Positions 41,999-51,051 of a stretch of 64,000 nucleotides of DNA are shown here, piece by piece. Origin of the DNA: SIG603 sp964369215 (GTDB lineage Bacteria > Bacillota > Clostridia > Oscillospirales > Acutalibacteraceae); NCBI GenBank assembly GCA_964369215.1, contig CAYJEZ010000001.1:1-64000 (forward strand), written 5' to 3'. A program made the position numbers and the translations under genes. The notes beneath the pieces were generated by a model. The model did no database searches. It was given only the letters and a program-made list of their open reading frames with translations, and had not been told where the DNA came from. Positions within the stretch are counted from its first letter, which is position 1; each line of letters starts with the position of its first letter.

Positions 41999-43268
41999 CT
42001 TTTTTGTCCTTTTCCTCAAGCTCTTTAAGCTCTTTTTTAAATAAATATTTGTCTACTTTCTCTTTCATTTCAGTAGGCATCTCTCTTTTTTCAGGAAAAC
42101 TAACAGCATTAATAAGCAGGTCACTAACTTTAAATGTAGGTTGTAATAAAGCATCTAACCCATCTACACTCAAGTAGTCCATAACGTCGTGCCTTGTATG
42201 AATAAAGCTTGTGCCCTCTGCACCTGACCTCATTAAATTGATTGAAGGAATATCGTTGTCTGCAAAAGGTATAGAGTCGCTTGAATAAATCTCTTGTTTT
42301 ACTTCCATTGCAATACCTGTTGTATTACAGTACATCTCAATAAAAGCTGTAAGCTCTTTAGAGCCTGTAACATGGCAGAGGTTTGAGCCCATAACAGACG
42401 CTCCTACATCAACGTTTATCATAAAAATACAATTTTTAAGGTCTGTCTCTTTAGCGTAGTGTTTACTTCCTAACAATCCAACCTCTTCCGCCCCGAACCA
42501 AGCAAATTTCAATGTTCTTAAAGGTGGGTTTTTGGTGTAGTATTTTAATAGCTCCATAATAATAACAGAGCCAGCAGCATTGTCGTACACTCCATGTGAA
42601 AACTCAGTTGAGTCAAAATGTGCACCAATACAAATAAAATCGTCTTTATACTTTGTTCCTTCAATAGTAGCTATTACATTGTGAGAGGTTTGTTTTGTAC
42701 TCACCCCTTTTAGTGTAAGTTTAGCTTTAGTAGCTTTATTTTTAACTATCTCAAAAGCATCATTTACATCCATATGAATTGCCGGAAGGTTTCCAAAAGC
42801 TAATAGCGTCTCTCTAAAAGCACGTGTAAACAAGTCGTTCTCTTCTCTTGTATTAAGCATTGAACCTGAAAAAGAGACAATAGCAGCCGCACCTGACTTT
42901 AATAATTTTCTGTATGCAGCTAATCTTAAGTAACCATTAAATAATACAATTTTACCTTTAACGTCACTCAAATTTGCTTCTGTTAAATTCTCAGCATAAA
43001 CAAAATCTGCAATAATTCCATCATCTTCAGTATTTTTTGCACATTTGTAGCCAGTTACTGTGTACTTTTTATTATATGGCTCTAAAATTTCAAACTCTGC
43101 CTTGTATACTTCACCATCAGGAATTTCAAAAGGCATAAGCTCTGCATAAGTACCTACACTTTCTACTTCTCCCTTTAGTATATTTGCCGCTACAAGCTCT
43201 TCGGCAGTGCCTGCTTGTCTCACAAAATTCAGTTTATTCAGCAAATCAAATGCTTCATTTTTATTCAT
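41988..43268 (-). CDS. M28 family metallopeptidase
   Basis: This is a 426-residue aminopeptidase-type protein of the M28 family. The zinc-ligand region (CIGAHFDSTEFSHGVYDNAA, near 213) and the catalytic pair (WFGAEEVGLLGSKHY, near 255) are intact, with a protease-associated-like domain between about 80 and 190. No signal peptide is seen, so it is probably cytoplasmic and may process peptides. The gene overlaps prmC. Confidence 0.9.
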   Translation of the reverse strand: MNKNEAFDLLNKLNFVRQAGTAEELVAANILKGEVESVGTYAELMPFEIPDGEVYKAEFEILEPYNKKYTVTGYKCAKNTEDDGIIADFVYAENLTEANLSDVKGKIVLFNGYLRLAAYRKLLKSGAAAIVSFSGSMLNTREENDLFTRAFRETLLAFGNLPAIHMDVNDAFEIVKNKATKAKLTLKGVSTKQTSHNVIATIEGTKYKDDFICIGAHFDSTEFSHGVYDNAAGSVIIMELLKYYTKNPPLRTLKFAWFGAEEVGLLGSKHYAKETDLKNCIFMINVDVGASVMGSNLCHVTGSKELTAFIEMYCNTTGIAMEVKQEIYSSDSIPFADNDIPSINLMRSGAEGTSFIHTRHDVMDYLSVDGLDALLQPTFKVSDLLINAVSFPEKREMPTEMKEKVDKYLFKKELKELEEKDKKDEA

Positions 43269-43299
43269 TTTGTCAATCCCTTTCGCATTAAAAAGTTAT

Positions 43300-43641
43300 T
43301 TATACATCAAAATTATTTTTATCAGATGAAAGCCTTGCGTGTGCAATAATTAACTTTGGTTTGCAAATCTTATTGCTCAGTTGTTTGCGCTCTTCATTTT
43401 TAACTCTATATACATTAAAACAAATGTATACCAATATTAAAAAAACTGCAATAAAAACTAACGCCCAAAGCAAAATACCTGCATCTATGTTGCTACTTGC
43501 TTGCTCAATAACCAAGGTTTTATTTATTGCATTAGTCACCGTAGTTTGGTTATCAGATGCATCCGTAGCAAAAACATTTATAGAAACACTAAATACAAGT
43601 ATTATATATGTAATAATTTTAAGACAATATTTCTTTATCAT
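43300..43641 (-). CDS. Small secreted or membrane protein
   Basis: This 113-residue protein has an N-terminal signal-like hydrophobic segment (LKIITYIILVFSVSINVFA), an extracytoplasmic stretch, a second membrane helix (about 52-75, ILLWALVFIAVFLILVYICF) and a basic cytoplasmic tail. It has no recognised domain. A moderate AAGGATG site lies upstream. It is probably a real gene because of its topology, but the function is unknown. Confidence 0.6.
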   Translation of the reverse strand: MIKKYCLKIITYIILVFSVSINVFATDASDNQTTVTNAINKTLVIEQASSNIDAGILLWALVFIAVFLILVYICFNVYRVKNEERKQLSNKICKPKLIIAHARLSSDKNNFDV

Positions 43642-43772
43642 ATGTAATCAACATCCTTATTAGAAAACTGCAAACACACAGAATTATATTTTAGCTAATA
43701 AAATCAAACTTTTTGCATGTAAGCTTATTTTTATACTTATGCATAATATCAAATATATTATAAACAATTAAA

Positions 43773-43805
43773 GTGCAATGGTATAAAATTACTATACCAT
43801 CGCAC
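43773..43805 (-). terminator. Possible terminator after the 87-residue gene
   Basis: A 13-position stem (43773-43785 with 43793-43805, one mismatch) lies 28 bases downstream of the 87-residue gene on the minus strand. It is followed by TTTAATTGTTTA, a weak T-tract. It may end the spoIIP transcript. Confidence 0.6.
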
Positions 43806-43832
43806 CTATTGTATCATAGTTGTATAATAAAA

Positions 43833-44096
43833 TCAAATAATTTCTAACATTTTTTTAAAGCTATTTACAAAATCAGTTATTTCATAAGTTAGATCAAGTC
43901 CAAAACTGTTTATAGTTAAATATTCGCTTTCTCCTTTTGTCCACATTGTGAAAGGTGGACTTGTGTCTCCCGAAGTGATAAATCTACAATTATAGTCTGT
44001 TTCTATCATAGCAGCTAGTGAAAACACCATTACTAATGTAATGATAAAACTGCTAAAAAAAATATGCTTGTTTTTTCTATGCTTTTTACGTCTCAT
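43833..44096 (-). CDS. Small membrane-anchored hypothetical protein
   Basis: This is an 87-residue protein with a very basic N-terminus (MRRKKHRKNK), one membrane segment (about 12-32) and a C-terminal domain that probably faces outward. It lies downstream of spoIIP in the same orientation and could be co-transcribed. It belongs to no family that I recognise. Confidence 0.55.
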   Translation of the reverse strand: MRRKKHRKNKHIFFSSFIITLVMVFSLAAMIETDYNCRFITSGDTSPPFTMWTKGESEYLTINSFGLDLTYEITDFVNSFKKMLEII

Positions 44097-44174
44097 TAGT
44101 TTATTTTCCTTTATAATGTCACTATTACCACAATATTATATAATATATAAATATATAAAAAATGCAAAAATACT

Positions 44175-45224
44175 CTATTCATTCTCATCTAAAACCGCTG
44201 CAACTACATTACCCATAAGTTCTCCAGAATACATAGCCTCTGCAAAAGTGTTAACCTCTGTTCCCACTTCAAATATTAAAGATGCATTTGTCGCATCCAT
44301 ATTGTATACCCTTTGGCAAAACATAATAGGCCTCATCAAATTCGGATATAATGTCGAAGCTTTCTCTTGAAGTTTTAATGCAAATATCAAATTCTCATTC
44401 CAAGTAGTAAAACCTAGCTCCCTTGTAGGGTCACTTCCTGTTAATATCATAACTTGTGCGGCTTTTCGCCCTGCTATTTCTGCTGTGGGCTTGTATTTCA
44501 CCCCCTCGCTAGTCGTCATCGAATCTCTGTGTACATCAATTGTTATTTTTATTGACGGATACTGCTCTAAATAATAGTCAACCACCTCCATTGAGCGGTC
44601 GTATGCTCCGTTATAAGCAGGAGAGTCGTGAATTTGAGTGTCATGAAAAGCTATAATTCCGTGCTCAGCCAAGCTATCTTGTAAAGCTTTTCCAACAGTT
44701 ACAATATTTCTCTCTGGGTCGGTGTTCCTGTACACTGAGTCATGGTAATAAAAGCCTGTAAAAGCGTCAAAATAACTTTCACTCGTGTGGGTGTGGTAAA
44801 TTAGAACTGTGGGTTCGTTATAGTTTTCAATATCAAACGGCAAATCTTTCTGTAGCTCCTGAACTAAATCAAGGCTTGTTCCTGAGGTATCGTTCACATA
44901 AAAGTTAGACACTAGCTTTCCGCTAGCCTGAACTATTTCTGTAACCGGGCTATGTGCCCTGTTTGGGTCTGGTGTAGCTTGCGGCAATGTTTCTTCTAAA
45001 AATTCGAGCGGAGATTTGGGAAAATCTAAGAATGCAGGCACTTCCTCCGCTGTCTCTTCAGGCGTAGGAGAAGGCGTAACTATCGGCTCTGGAGTAGGGG
45101 TTGTGTTGCCTATTCCGAGCAGTAGTAAATTTTCTCCGTTATTAGTAAAATAATTTCCCATTCCCAAAAAAAACACTGTAAATCCGAAAAACAATATCAT
45201 AAATTTTGCAACTTTTTTTATCAT
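44175..45224 (-). CDS. spoIIP: Stage II sporulation protein P (SpoIIP)
   Basis: SpoIIP is a cell-wall amidase/endopeptidase that works with SpoIID and SpoIIM in engulfment. The 349-residue protein has an N-terminal membrane anchor (about 5-25), a Pro/Thr-rich linker, and the catalytic domain with VLIYHTHTSESYF (near 143), TIDVHRDSM (near 230) and LIFEVGTEVNT. The start at MIKK is supported by a GAAAGGTG site. Its usual neighbour gpr is not adjacent here. It shows that the organism's genome encodes sporulation machinery. Confidence 0.93.
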   Translation of the reverse strand: MIKKVAKFMILFFGFTVFFLGMGNYFTNNGENLLLLGIGNTTPTPEPIVTPSPTPEETAEEVPAFLDFPKSPLEFLEETLPQATPDPNRAHSPVTEIVQASGKLVSNFYVNDTSGTSLDLVQELQKDLPFDIENYNEPTVLIYHTHTSESYFDAFTGFYYHDSVYRNTDPERNIVTVGKALQDSLAEHGIIAFHDTQIHDSPAYNGAYDRSMEVVDYYLEQYPSIKITIDVHRDSMTTSEGVKYKPTAEIAGRKAAQVMILTGSDPTRELGFTTWNENLIFALKLQEKASTLYPNLMRPIMFCQRVYNMDATNASLIFEVGTEVNTFAEAMYSGELMGNVVAAVLDENE

Positions 45225-45341
45225 AAATTCAGGCACACCTTTCATTATTGCTAAACCAAGCTTTTAACTACTAGCATTATAGCATAATAGTGGCACTGAA
45301 TACTATGACAAAACAGATAAAATTATTCTTCTTTAACGCCA

Positions 45342-45770
45342 CTAAAGGTAATGCTTTAGTGTTCTCACATTGTTTTCTTCTATGGCTAATAGCTTATCCA
45401 TAAGCGCTCTTATATCTTTTTCACAATCGTCGTACTCTTTTAACTTTTTTATAGCTTGTATTATACCCATATTGCTACCTTTTATTAACATTTCTGCTAT
45501 ATGAGACGTACTTTTGTTAGCAAGTGTTTGAATATTAATCATTAGGTAAGCAGAAATTTTAGTCAGCTCACTTATCTCTTTTTCTTCATACCCGTTCTCG
45601 TGTAAAAGTTTTGTCGCTTTGTTGTTAATGTGCTTGTACTTTAACAAATAATACTCTAAGTCCTTTTTGAAATCTTCGTCTTCGGTTATTGTAATAAGTT
45701 GTTCTACTGAATCTACCCCCATTTGTGAGTTTTGATAAATAAAATTCAATAGTTCTGCATTAGCTTTCAT
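45342..45770 (-). CDS. Helical hypothetical protein, ferritin-like bundle
   Basis: This 142-residue, all-helical protein opens MKANAELLNFIYQNSQMGVD and has HIAEMLIKGSNMGIIQAIKK in the second half. The pattern resembles the four-helix-bundle proteins annotated as DUF2383 or just hypothetical in Lachnospiraceae; the family is not certain. No membrane or signal segment. An AAAGGAG site supports the start. The role is unknown. Confidence 0.7.
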   Translation of the reverse strand: MKANAELLNFIYQNSQMGVDSVEQLITITEDEDFKKDLEYYLLKYKHINNKATKLLHENGYEEKEISELTKISAYLMINIQTLANKSTSHIAEMLIKGSNMGIIQAIKKLKEYDDCEKDIRALMDKLLAIEENNVRTLKHYL

Positions 45771-45987
45771 AAGAATAATCACTCCTTTAAAATTTTTCTT
45801 AATTTATGTGTATATATATTTTCCCCAAATTTCATATTAATATTAACTTATTGTTTACTTTTATTTCTTGACTTAAGGTATGCAAAAGGTGTAAAATTTA
45901 TATAACAAAAAAATCAAACTACTGGTAATCTATTTTAATTTATCTTTTAAAATAAATGTATCGTAGTAGGAAGGAATGATTACTGCA

Positions 45988-46350
45988 ATGAACAATATGA
46001 ACTTAAATGAAGAAACCACCCCTCAGCCCCCTGTTAACTCTCAAAATTTTCAACCAGAATTTAATACATATAGTGAATATAGTAATTTTTACACTAACAC
46101 TGATGCACAAGACCCTTACAAAGGGTATAAGCAAAAAAATTATTTAACCACTTTGCTACTTGGCTTTTTCTTAGGGGCATTTGGTGCACACAATTTTTAC
46201 TTAGGTTTTACTACAAAAGCCTATTTTCAAATTGTGTTTACTCTTGCTACTTGTGGCTTAGCACTCGTTTGGGGACTTGTAGATAGTGTAATGTATGCTT
46301 TTGGTATTATTGATACTGACGCAAACGGCGTTCCTTTAAAAAAACTATAA
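45988..46350 (+). CDS. TM2 domain-containing protein
   Basis: This 120-residue protein has an N-terminal disordered Asn/Gln/Pro-rich part (about 1-50) and a C-terminal TM2 domain: two membrane helices joined by a short loop (TTLLLGFFLGAFGAHNFYLG, then CGLALVWGLVDSVMY). TM2 proteins are common and poorly understood. A promoter-like TTGACT/TAAAAT pair (45877-45906) lies upstream. ATG 45976 is also possible but sits directly after the GGAAGGA site. Confidence 0.82.
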   Translation: MNNMNLNEETTPQPPVNSQNFQPEFNTYSEYSNFYTNTDAQDPYKGYKQKNYLTTLLLGFFLGAFGAHNFYLGFTTKAYFQIVFTLATCGLALVWGLVDSVMYAFGIIDTDANGVPLKKL

Positions 46351-46386
46351 TATTCTACTAAAGCATATTGTTGTTAAAAATGATTA

Positions 46387-46417
46387 TAGCTACTCTTAAA
46401 GAGTGGCTATTTTTTTA
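46387..46417 (+). terminator. Intrinsic terminator after the TM2 gene
   Basis: A 9-pair stem (46387-46395 with 46401-46409, loop of 5) is followed by a run of seven or more Ts. It ends the TM2 transcript. Confidence 0.87.
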
Positions 46418-46638
46418 TTTTTATAGTTTAGTTTCTAAAATAAATTTTAATTTGCAAAAATTATAGTAATAATACACATAACTCGAATATTTATTAAGAT
46501 AATTGTTTACAATATTGTAAAAATAAAATTATCTATTTCATTTCATATTATATTTTTTAATAAAACATTTAATAAAAAAAACGTTATTTGTAGGGATTTT
46601 TTTGTATAATTATATTTTTTATATTAAACGTAATACAG

Positions 46639-46654
46639 GTTACAAATTTGTAAC
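46639..46654. promoter_or_regulatory. 16-base perfect palindrome upstream of the ABC transporter promoter
   Basis: GTTACAAATTTGTAAC is a perfect palindrome lying 36 bases upstream of the -35 box. The position suits an activator site for the sugar transporter operon. The rest of the gap 46418-46689 is AT-rich with no gene seen. Confidence 0.45.
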
Positions 46655-46689
46655 TTATATCGCTTGTATACAAAAAAGCCAAAAAACTG

Positions 46690-46718
46690 TTGACTTGATT
46701 GTCGTTTGTGGGTATAAT
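46690..46718 (+). promoter_or_regulatory. Promoter of the carbohydrate ABC transporter operon
   Basis: TTGACT (46690-46695) and TATAAT (46713-46718) are separated by 17 bases, almost the full sigma-A consensus. The leader before the binding-protein gene is about 110 bases. Confidence 0.85.
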
Positions 46719-46836
46719 GCATATATCAGCTATGAACAATATATTAAATGACTGTTTATTATTTTATTGCATTTCATATATAGCTGCATATTTATAAGAT
46801 TTTTTATTCAAAAAATAAGAAACGGAGATGACTAAA

Positions 46837-48588
46837 ATGAAAAACATTACATGGAAAAAGAGAATGCTCGCCATGATTGCCGCGTCACTTGTTATGCTTA
46901 CAGCATGCGGTGCACCTGCAGACGACGGTGGCGACACTGACACAGGTACTGACACTTCTACTTCAACAGACACAGATGACGGTGCCGGTGAGGGCGATGA
47001 TTCTGTTCCAACTTCTGCAGGAATTGAAGAGGGTGCAGATACCAACAATGGACGTCCTTACAATTTAACTCCAGTAGCATATGACTCAAGAAACGATGAG
47101 TACCTAAACGGTATCAACGCAACAGTTTTACCAGTTGTTGACGAGCCTTTAGAGATTAATGTATGGATGCAGTTCAGCTCAACAGTTATTCAATCTATGG
47201 CAGACAACTTAGCTTTTCAAGAGATGGAAGAGAGAACTGGTGTTTCAATAGTTTGGGAGCATCCTCCTGTAGGTTCTGAGCAAAACAGTTATAACCTATC
47301 CGTTAACTCTAACACACTTCCTCACCTTTACATGCAACCTCCTGCATATCCAGGTGGTCCTGCTCAGGCAGTTAGTGAGGGTGTTTATTTAGACCAAACT
47401 CCTTATTATGACGACGGTTTAATGCCAAACCTTGAATACATAATGAATAGTGATGAGCAATTCTACAAAGACATAGTTGACGATGAAGGTAGAATTCTTG
47501 GTACACCACATATAGATATAGTTCCTTCACATCCATGGCAAGGTGCTTGGGTACGTGAAGATACACTTAACGATTTAGGTCTTGACGCACCAGTTACAAT
47601 TGAAGATTGGGACGAGATGCTAAGAGCAATGCAAGATGCTAACGGTGGCGGTTATGTTCTAGGCTTTACACCAGGACGTACAGGTACGGACTATGTATTT
47701 GCAGGCGCTTATGGTGCTTCTTACCTAGACTTCATAAATGTTGATGGTGAAGTTAAATATGGCTCTATAGAAGATGGATATTTAGACTACCTAACTCTTA
47801 TGAATACTTGGTACAATGACGGAATACTAGACCCTGACTTTACAACAATTACAAATACAGACTATGATGCTAAAGTAGCTAATGGTTCTTACCAAGCATT
47901 TACTCTAGCATATGGTTCAATAGGTCAAGCAAAAATCACAGGTGCAGGCTATGATGAAGACTTTAAATTAATCCCAGTAACAAACCCTGTTGTTAACGAG
48001 GGAGACCCTGTTCACCTTGCACAAACTAACGGCATAGTAAGAGGCGGCGACGACTACCTAACAACACAAATTGAGGTAGACGGCATAGCAGAAGATGTAG
48101 TTAAATGGAAAGATTACTGGCATAGCCAAGACGGTGGAGACTTATTGTCTTACGGCGTTGAAGGTGTTAGCTACGAGTGGAATGACGAAGGAACAGTTAA
48201 CTGGATTTACGAAGACCTAGAGACTAATCCAGATGCAGACTTCTGGACAACATACCCTGCATTTAAACTACATGTTGGCGGATATTTACGTGACTCAACT
48301 TCTTATGAGATGGAGCAAGAAGTTTGGGATTGTATAGACCTATGGTCTACTCATGAAGTAGATTGGGTTATGCCTGACTCTATAGCTCATACTCCTGACG
48401 AGGCTGACGAGTTAGCAGACATTATGGTTGACGTTGAGACATATATTGAAGAGGCAACTCTTGCATTTATCACAGGTCAAAGACCACTTTCTGAGTTTGA
48501 TGCTTATGTAAGTGACATTATGGCTATGGGTATTGAAGATGCTGTTGCTATAAAACAAGCAGCTTTAGACAGATACAATGCTAGATAA
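46837..48588 (+). CDS. ABC transporter extracellular solute-binding lipoprotein
   Basis: This is a 583-residue binding protein with a lipoprotein signal peptide (LVMLTAC, Cys24) and an acidic Thr/Asp-rich linker (about 28-60). A large two-lobed domain of the LplA/YtcQ-type follows (EPLEINVWMQFSSTVIQSMA near 100, TIEDWDEMLRAMQDANGGGY near 260). It captures an oligosaccharide or related ligand outside the cell. ATG 46828 is also in frame, but the GGAG site fits 46837. It is followed by two permease genes; the substrate cannot be told from sequence. Confidence 0.92.
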   Translation: MKNITWKKRMLAMIAASLVMLTACGAPADDGGDTDTGTDTSTSTDTDDGAGEGDDSVPTSAGIEEGADTNNGRPYNLTPVAYDSRNDEYLNGINATVLPVVDEPLEINVWMQFSSTVIQSMADNLAFQEMEERTGVSIVWEHPPVGSEQNSYNLSVNSNTLPHLYMQPPAYPGGPAQAVSEGVYLDQTPYYDDGLMPNLEYIMNSDEQFYKDIVDDEGRILGTPHIDIVPSHPWQGAWVREDTLNDLGLDAPVTIEDWDEMLRAMQDANGGGYVLGFTPGRTGTDYVFAGAYGASYLDFINVDGEVKYGSIEDGYLDYLTLMNTWYNDGILDPDFTTITNTDYDAKVANGSYQAFTLAYGSIGQAKITGAGYDEDFKLIPVTNPVVNEGDPVHLAQTNGIVRGGDDYLTTQIEVDGIAEDVVKWKDYWHSQDGGDLLSYGVEGVSYEWNDEGTVNWIYEDLETNPDADFWTTYPAFKLHVGGYLRDSTSYEMEQEVWDCIDLWSTHEVDWVMPDSIAHTPDEADELADIMVDVETYIEEATLAFITGQRPLSEFDAYVSDIMAMGIEDAVAIKQAALDRYNAR

Positions 48589-48607
48589 ACACATTAAATA
48601 ATTACTT

Positions 48608-48666
48608 ATTATCGGTGGAGTAAGCTCCACCGATAATATAGTTAATCCACTAAGTGGTTTAACTAT
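48608..48666 (+). other. Two tandem hairpins between the binding-protein and permease genes
   Basis: Stem 1 pairs 48608-48620 with 48625-48637 (13 perfect pairs). Stem 2 pairs 48638-48650 with 48654-48666 (one mismatch). They stand back to back and lack T-tracts. Such hairpins often stabilise the abundant binding-protein message and reduce expression of the downstream permeases. Confidence 0.7.
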
Positions 48667-48731
48667 TAAATGACTAGATTTCACATAGCTGAATTTTATC
48701 AGCAAAAAAATAGAACAGGGGAGTGAAACCT

Positions 48732-49688
48732 ATGGCCAATGCAAGCACTGCTTCTTCTAACCGAATTGCAAAAAAGACTTCTTGGGGAGAAATGGTAAAA
48801 AGAGACTGGAAAAAACATTATCCTCTTTACTTGATGTTGATACCAGTAATAATTTATTACTTAGTATGGGCTTACGGACCTATGTACGGTGTTCAAATTG
48901 CATTTAAAGACTTCTCACCACGTAAGGGCATTACAGGCTCTGACTGGGTTGGATTTGAACATTTTATAGACTTTTTTACAGGACCATACGCATGGCGTGT
49001 TATTAGAAACACATTTTTAATTAACTTTTACAACCTACTAGTAGGTTTTCCTATGCCTATAATCTTTGCGATTATGATTAACGAGGTAAGGAACGTTTTA
49101 TTCAAACGTACAGTTCAAACTATTTCTTACATACCTTATTTTATTTCTTTGGTAGTTATGTGTGGTATGCTTGTTGAGTTCTGTGCAATTTCAGGTATAT
49201 TTGGCGAAATTCAAGTAATGCTTGGATTAGACCCTGTAAACCTATTAGCTGACGAAAGATATTTTAGAACCATTTATGTTCTATCAGACTTATGGCAAAA
49301 ACTGGGTTGGGACTCAATTATATTCTTGTCTGCCTTAGCCGGAATTAACCCTGAGCTTAACGAGGCTGCAAAAATTGATGGTGCCAGCAGATTTAAGCAA
49401 ATCTTACATATTAGCATACCCGGAATTATGCCTACAATAGCCATTCTTTTAATATTAAGAATAGGTAGTATGATGAGCCTTGGTTTTGAAAAAATTATAT
49501 TACTTTACAACGGTCTTACATATGAGACTGCAGACGTTATATCGAGCTATGTTTACAGAATAGGTCTTGAAGAAGGCTCGTTTGACTTTGCTGCCGCAGT
49601 TGGTTTATTTAACTCTTTAATTAATGTTACGCTGGTAGTATCAGCTAACAAATTAAGTGCTAAATTTGCCGAGACAAGCTTATGGTAA
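48732..49688 (+). CDS. Sugar ABC transporter permease, LplB type
   Basis: This 318-residue inner-membrane protein has six predicted helices and opens with the LplB-like YPLYLMLIPVIIYYLVWAYG. The ATPase-contact EAA loop (ALAGINPELNEAAKIDGASR) is present near residue 210. It pairs with the next permease. The GTG at 48723 is in frame but overlaps the GGGGAG site; ATG 48732 is preferred. Confidence 0.93.
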   Translation: MANASTASSNRIAKKTSWGEMVKRDWKKHYPLYLMLIPVIIYYLVWAYGPMYGVQIAFKDFSPRKGITGSDWVGFEHFIDFFTGPYAWRVIRNTFLINFYNLLVGFPMPIIFAIMINEVRNVLFKRTVQTISYIPYFISLVVMCGMLVEFCAISGIFGEIQVMLGLDPVNLLADERYFRTIYVLSDLWQKLGWDSIIFLSALAGINPELNEAAKIDGASRFKQILHISIPGIMPTIAILLILRIGSMMSLGFEKIILLYNGLTYETADVISSYVYRIGLEEGSFDFAAAVGLFNSLINVTLVVSANKLSAKFAETSLW

Positions 49689-49703
49689 GGGAGGGGAAAT
49701 TGT

Positions 49704-50585
49704 ATGAATATTAGAACTCGCGGAGAAAAAATATTTGCTGTTTTTAACTATTTTTTAATGACTTTAATAGGTATTGTTACATTTTACCCCCTATGGCATG
49801 TTTTCATGGTTTCTATAAGCGACCCTGATATTGTATTCGGTGAAAGAGGCTTTTACCTATGGCCTAAAGGTTCTATTAGTTTTATGGGCTACGGTTTGGT
49901 TTTTGATAACCCTAACATAATCTCAGGTATTTTCAATACTACTTTTTATGTGGTTGCCGGTACAGTTCTTGGTATGGTGTTCACCATTTTAGGTGCATAT
50001 GTATTATCAAGGCCAGGTCTTTATTGGAATAAACTTGTAATGAAGATGATTATTTTTACAATGTATTTTCAAGGCGGACTAATTCCTTTTTATGTTCAAG
50101 TTGAGAGCTTTGGAATGATGAACTCTCGTTGGGCAATTATTCTTCCTACTCTTGTAGCTACTTGGAACCTTATAGTATTAAGGACAGGTTTTGCCGCAGT
50201 TTCACCTCACCTTATTGAGTCTGCGAAAATAGACGGTGCGTCTGACTGGAGAATTGTATGGCAAATTGCTGTTCCTGTTACTAACGCTACTATAGCTGTT
50301 ATTGCTCTGTTTTACGCCGTAAGATACTGGAATGAATGGTTTAACTCTTCTTTGTTCTTAAAAGAAAAAGAGTTATGGCCTTTACAACTTGTTTTGCGTG
50401 AGATTTTGCTTGATAATAATACGGATTCTATGATGGGCTCTGTAGCACAAGCAGGACAAGAAAGATACAGAATGCTTGTAAAATACTGTACAATTATAGT
50501 TGCAACAGTACCTATTTTAATTGTCTATCCGTTTGTACAACGTTACTTTGTATCAGGTATGATGATAGGCTCTGTAAAAGGTTAA
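49704..50585 (+). CDS. Sugar ABC transporter permease, YtcP/MalG type
   Basis: This 293-residue permease is the second half of the channel. It begins TRGEKIFAVFNYFLMTLIGI, has six membrane segments, the EAA loop LIESAKIDGASDWRIVWQIA near 172, and the YtcP-like C-terminus PFVQRYFVSGMMIGSVKG. No ATP-binding gene is present; these importers usually share an MsmX-type ATPase encoded elsewhere. Confidence 0.93.
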   Translation: MNIRTRGEKIFAVFNYFLMTLIGIVTFYPLWHVFMVSISDPDIVFGERGFYLWPKGSISFMGYGLVFDNPNIISGIFNTTFYVVAGTVLGMVFTILGAYVLSRPGLYWNKLVMKMIIFTMYFQGGLIPFYVQVESFGMMNSRWAIILPTLVATWNLIVLRTGFAAVSPHLIESAKIDGASDWRIVWQIAVPVTNATIAVIALFYAVRYWNEWFNSSLFLKEKELWPLQLVLREILLDNNTDSMMGSVAQAGQERYRMLVKYCTIIVATVPILIVYPFVQRYFVSGMMIGSVKG

Positions 50586-50663
50586 ATTATATTTTATGCA
50601 GTTTTTGTTTTAGAGACGTTAGTAGTTCAGGTTAATTTACTATTAAAGTTAAAATTACATTAA

Positions 50664-50698
50664 AGAGGGGAGGTAATTGTTACCTCCCCTCTCTTTTC
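50664..50698 (+). terminator. Intrinsic terminator of the ABC transporter operon
   Basis: A 13-pair GC-rich perfect stem (50664-50676 with 50680-50692, loop TTG) is followed by CTTTTC. It ends the transporter operon. Confidence 0.88.
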
Positions 50699-50736
50699 AT
50701 ATGCTTATATCAATTAAAGCAGACAATGTTATTACA

Positions 50737-51009
50737 TTATAATAAGTGACTGTTTTCTTTATACTTCTCGAAGTACTTAACTGCGTACGAGCATTTGGGT
50801 ACTATTTTAAGTTGCTCTTCCTTTGCTACCTTTACCACTTCGTCTACAAGCAATTTTGCCACACCTTTGCCTCTAAGGCTTTCATCTACAAAAGTGTGAG
50901 TTATGGTAACTTCACCTTCATTTTCGCTTGGAAAGTCTATTTCGCATACTATCTTTCCAAAACTATCTTTTGCATAAATTTTGTTGTTTTCTCTTGTAAA
51001 ATTCATCAT
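50737..51009 (-). CDS. GNAT-family N-acetyltransferase, YjdJ type
   Basis: This is a 90-residue compact GNAT of the YjdJ/GTN1-like group. The acetyl-CoA-binding turn VDESLRGKGVAKLLVDEVVK is intact and the C-terminus VPKCSYAVKYFEKYKE is typical. The natural substrate of this group is unknown. The start may be at 51009 or the adjacent ATG 51006; the AAAGGAAG spacing favours the first. Confidence 0.88.
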   Translation of the reverse strand: MMNFTRENNKIYAKDSFGKIVCEIDFPSENEGEVTITHTFVDESLRGKGVAKLLVDEVVKVAKEEQLKIVPKCSYAVKYFEKYKENSHLL

Positions 51010-51051
51010 ATTAACTTCCTTTCGACATAAGTAGTATATGTATACTTTTCC

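Noticed and set aside
46764..47048. Pro/Val/Ser-rich minus-strand frame opposite the binding-protein gene
   Set aside because: It is a low-complexity shadow of the acidic linker of the lipoprotein.
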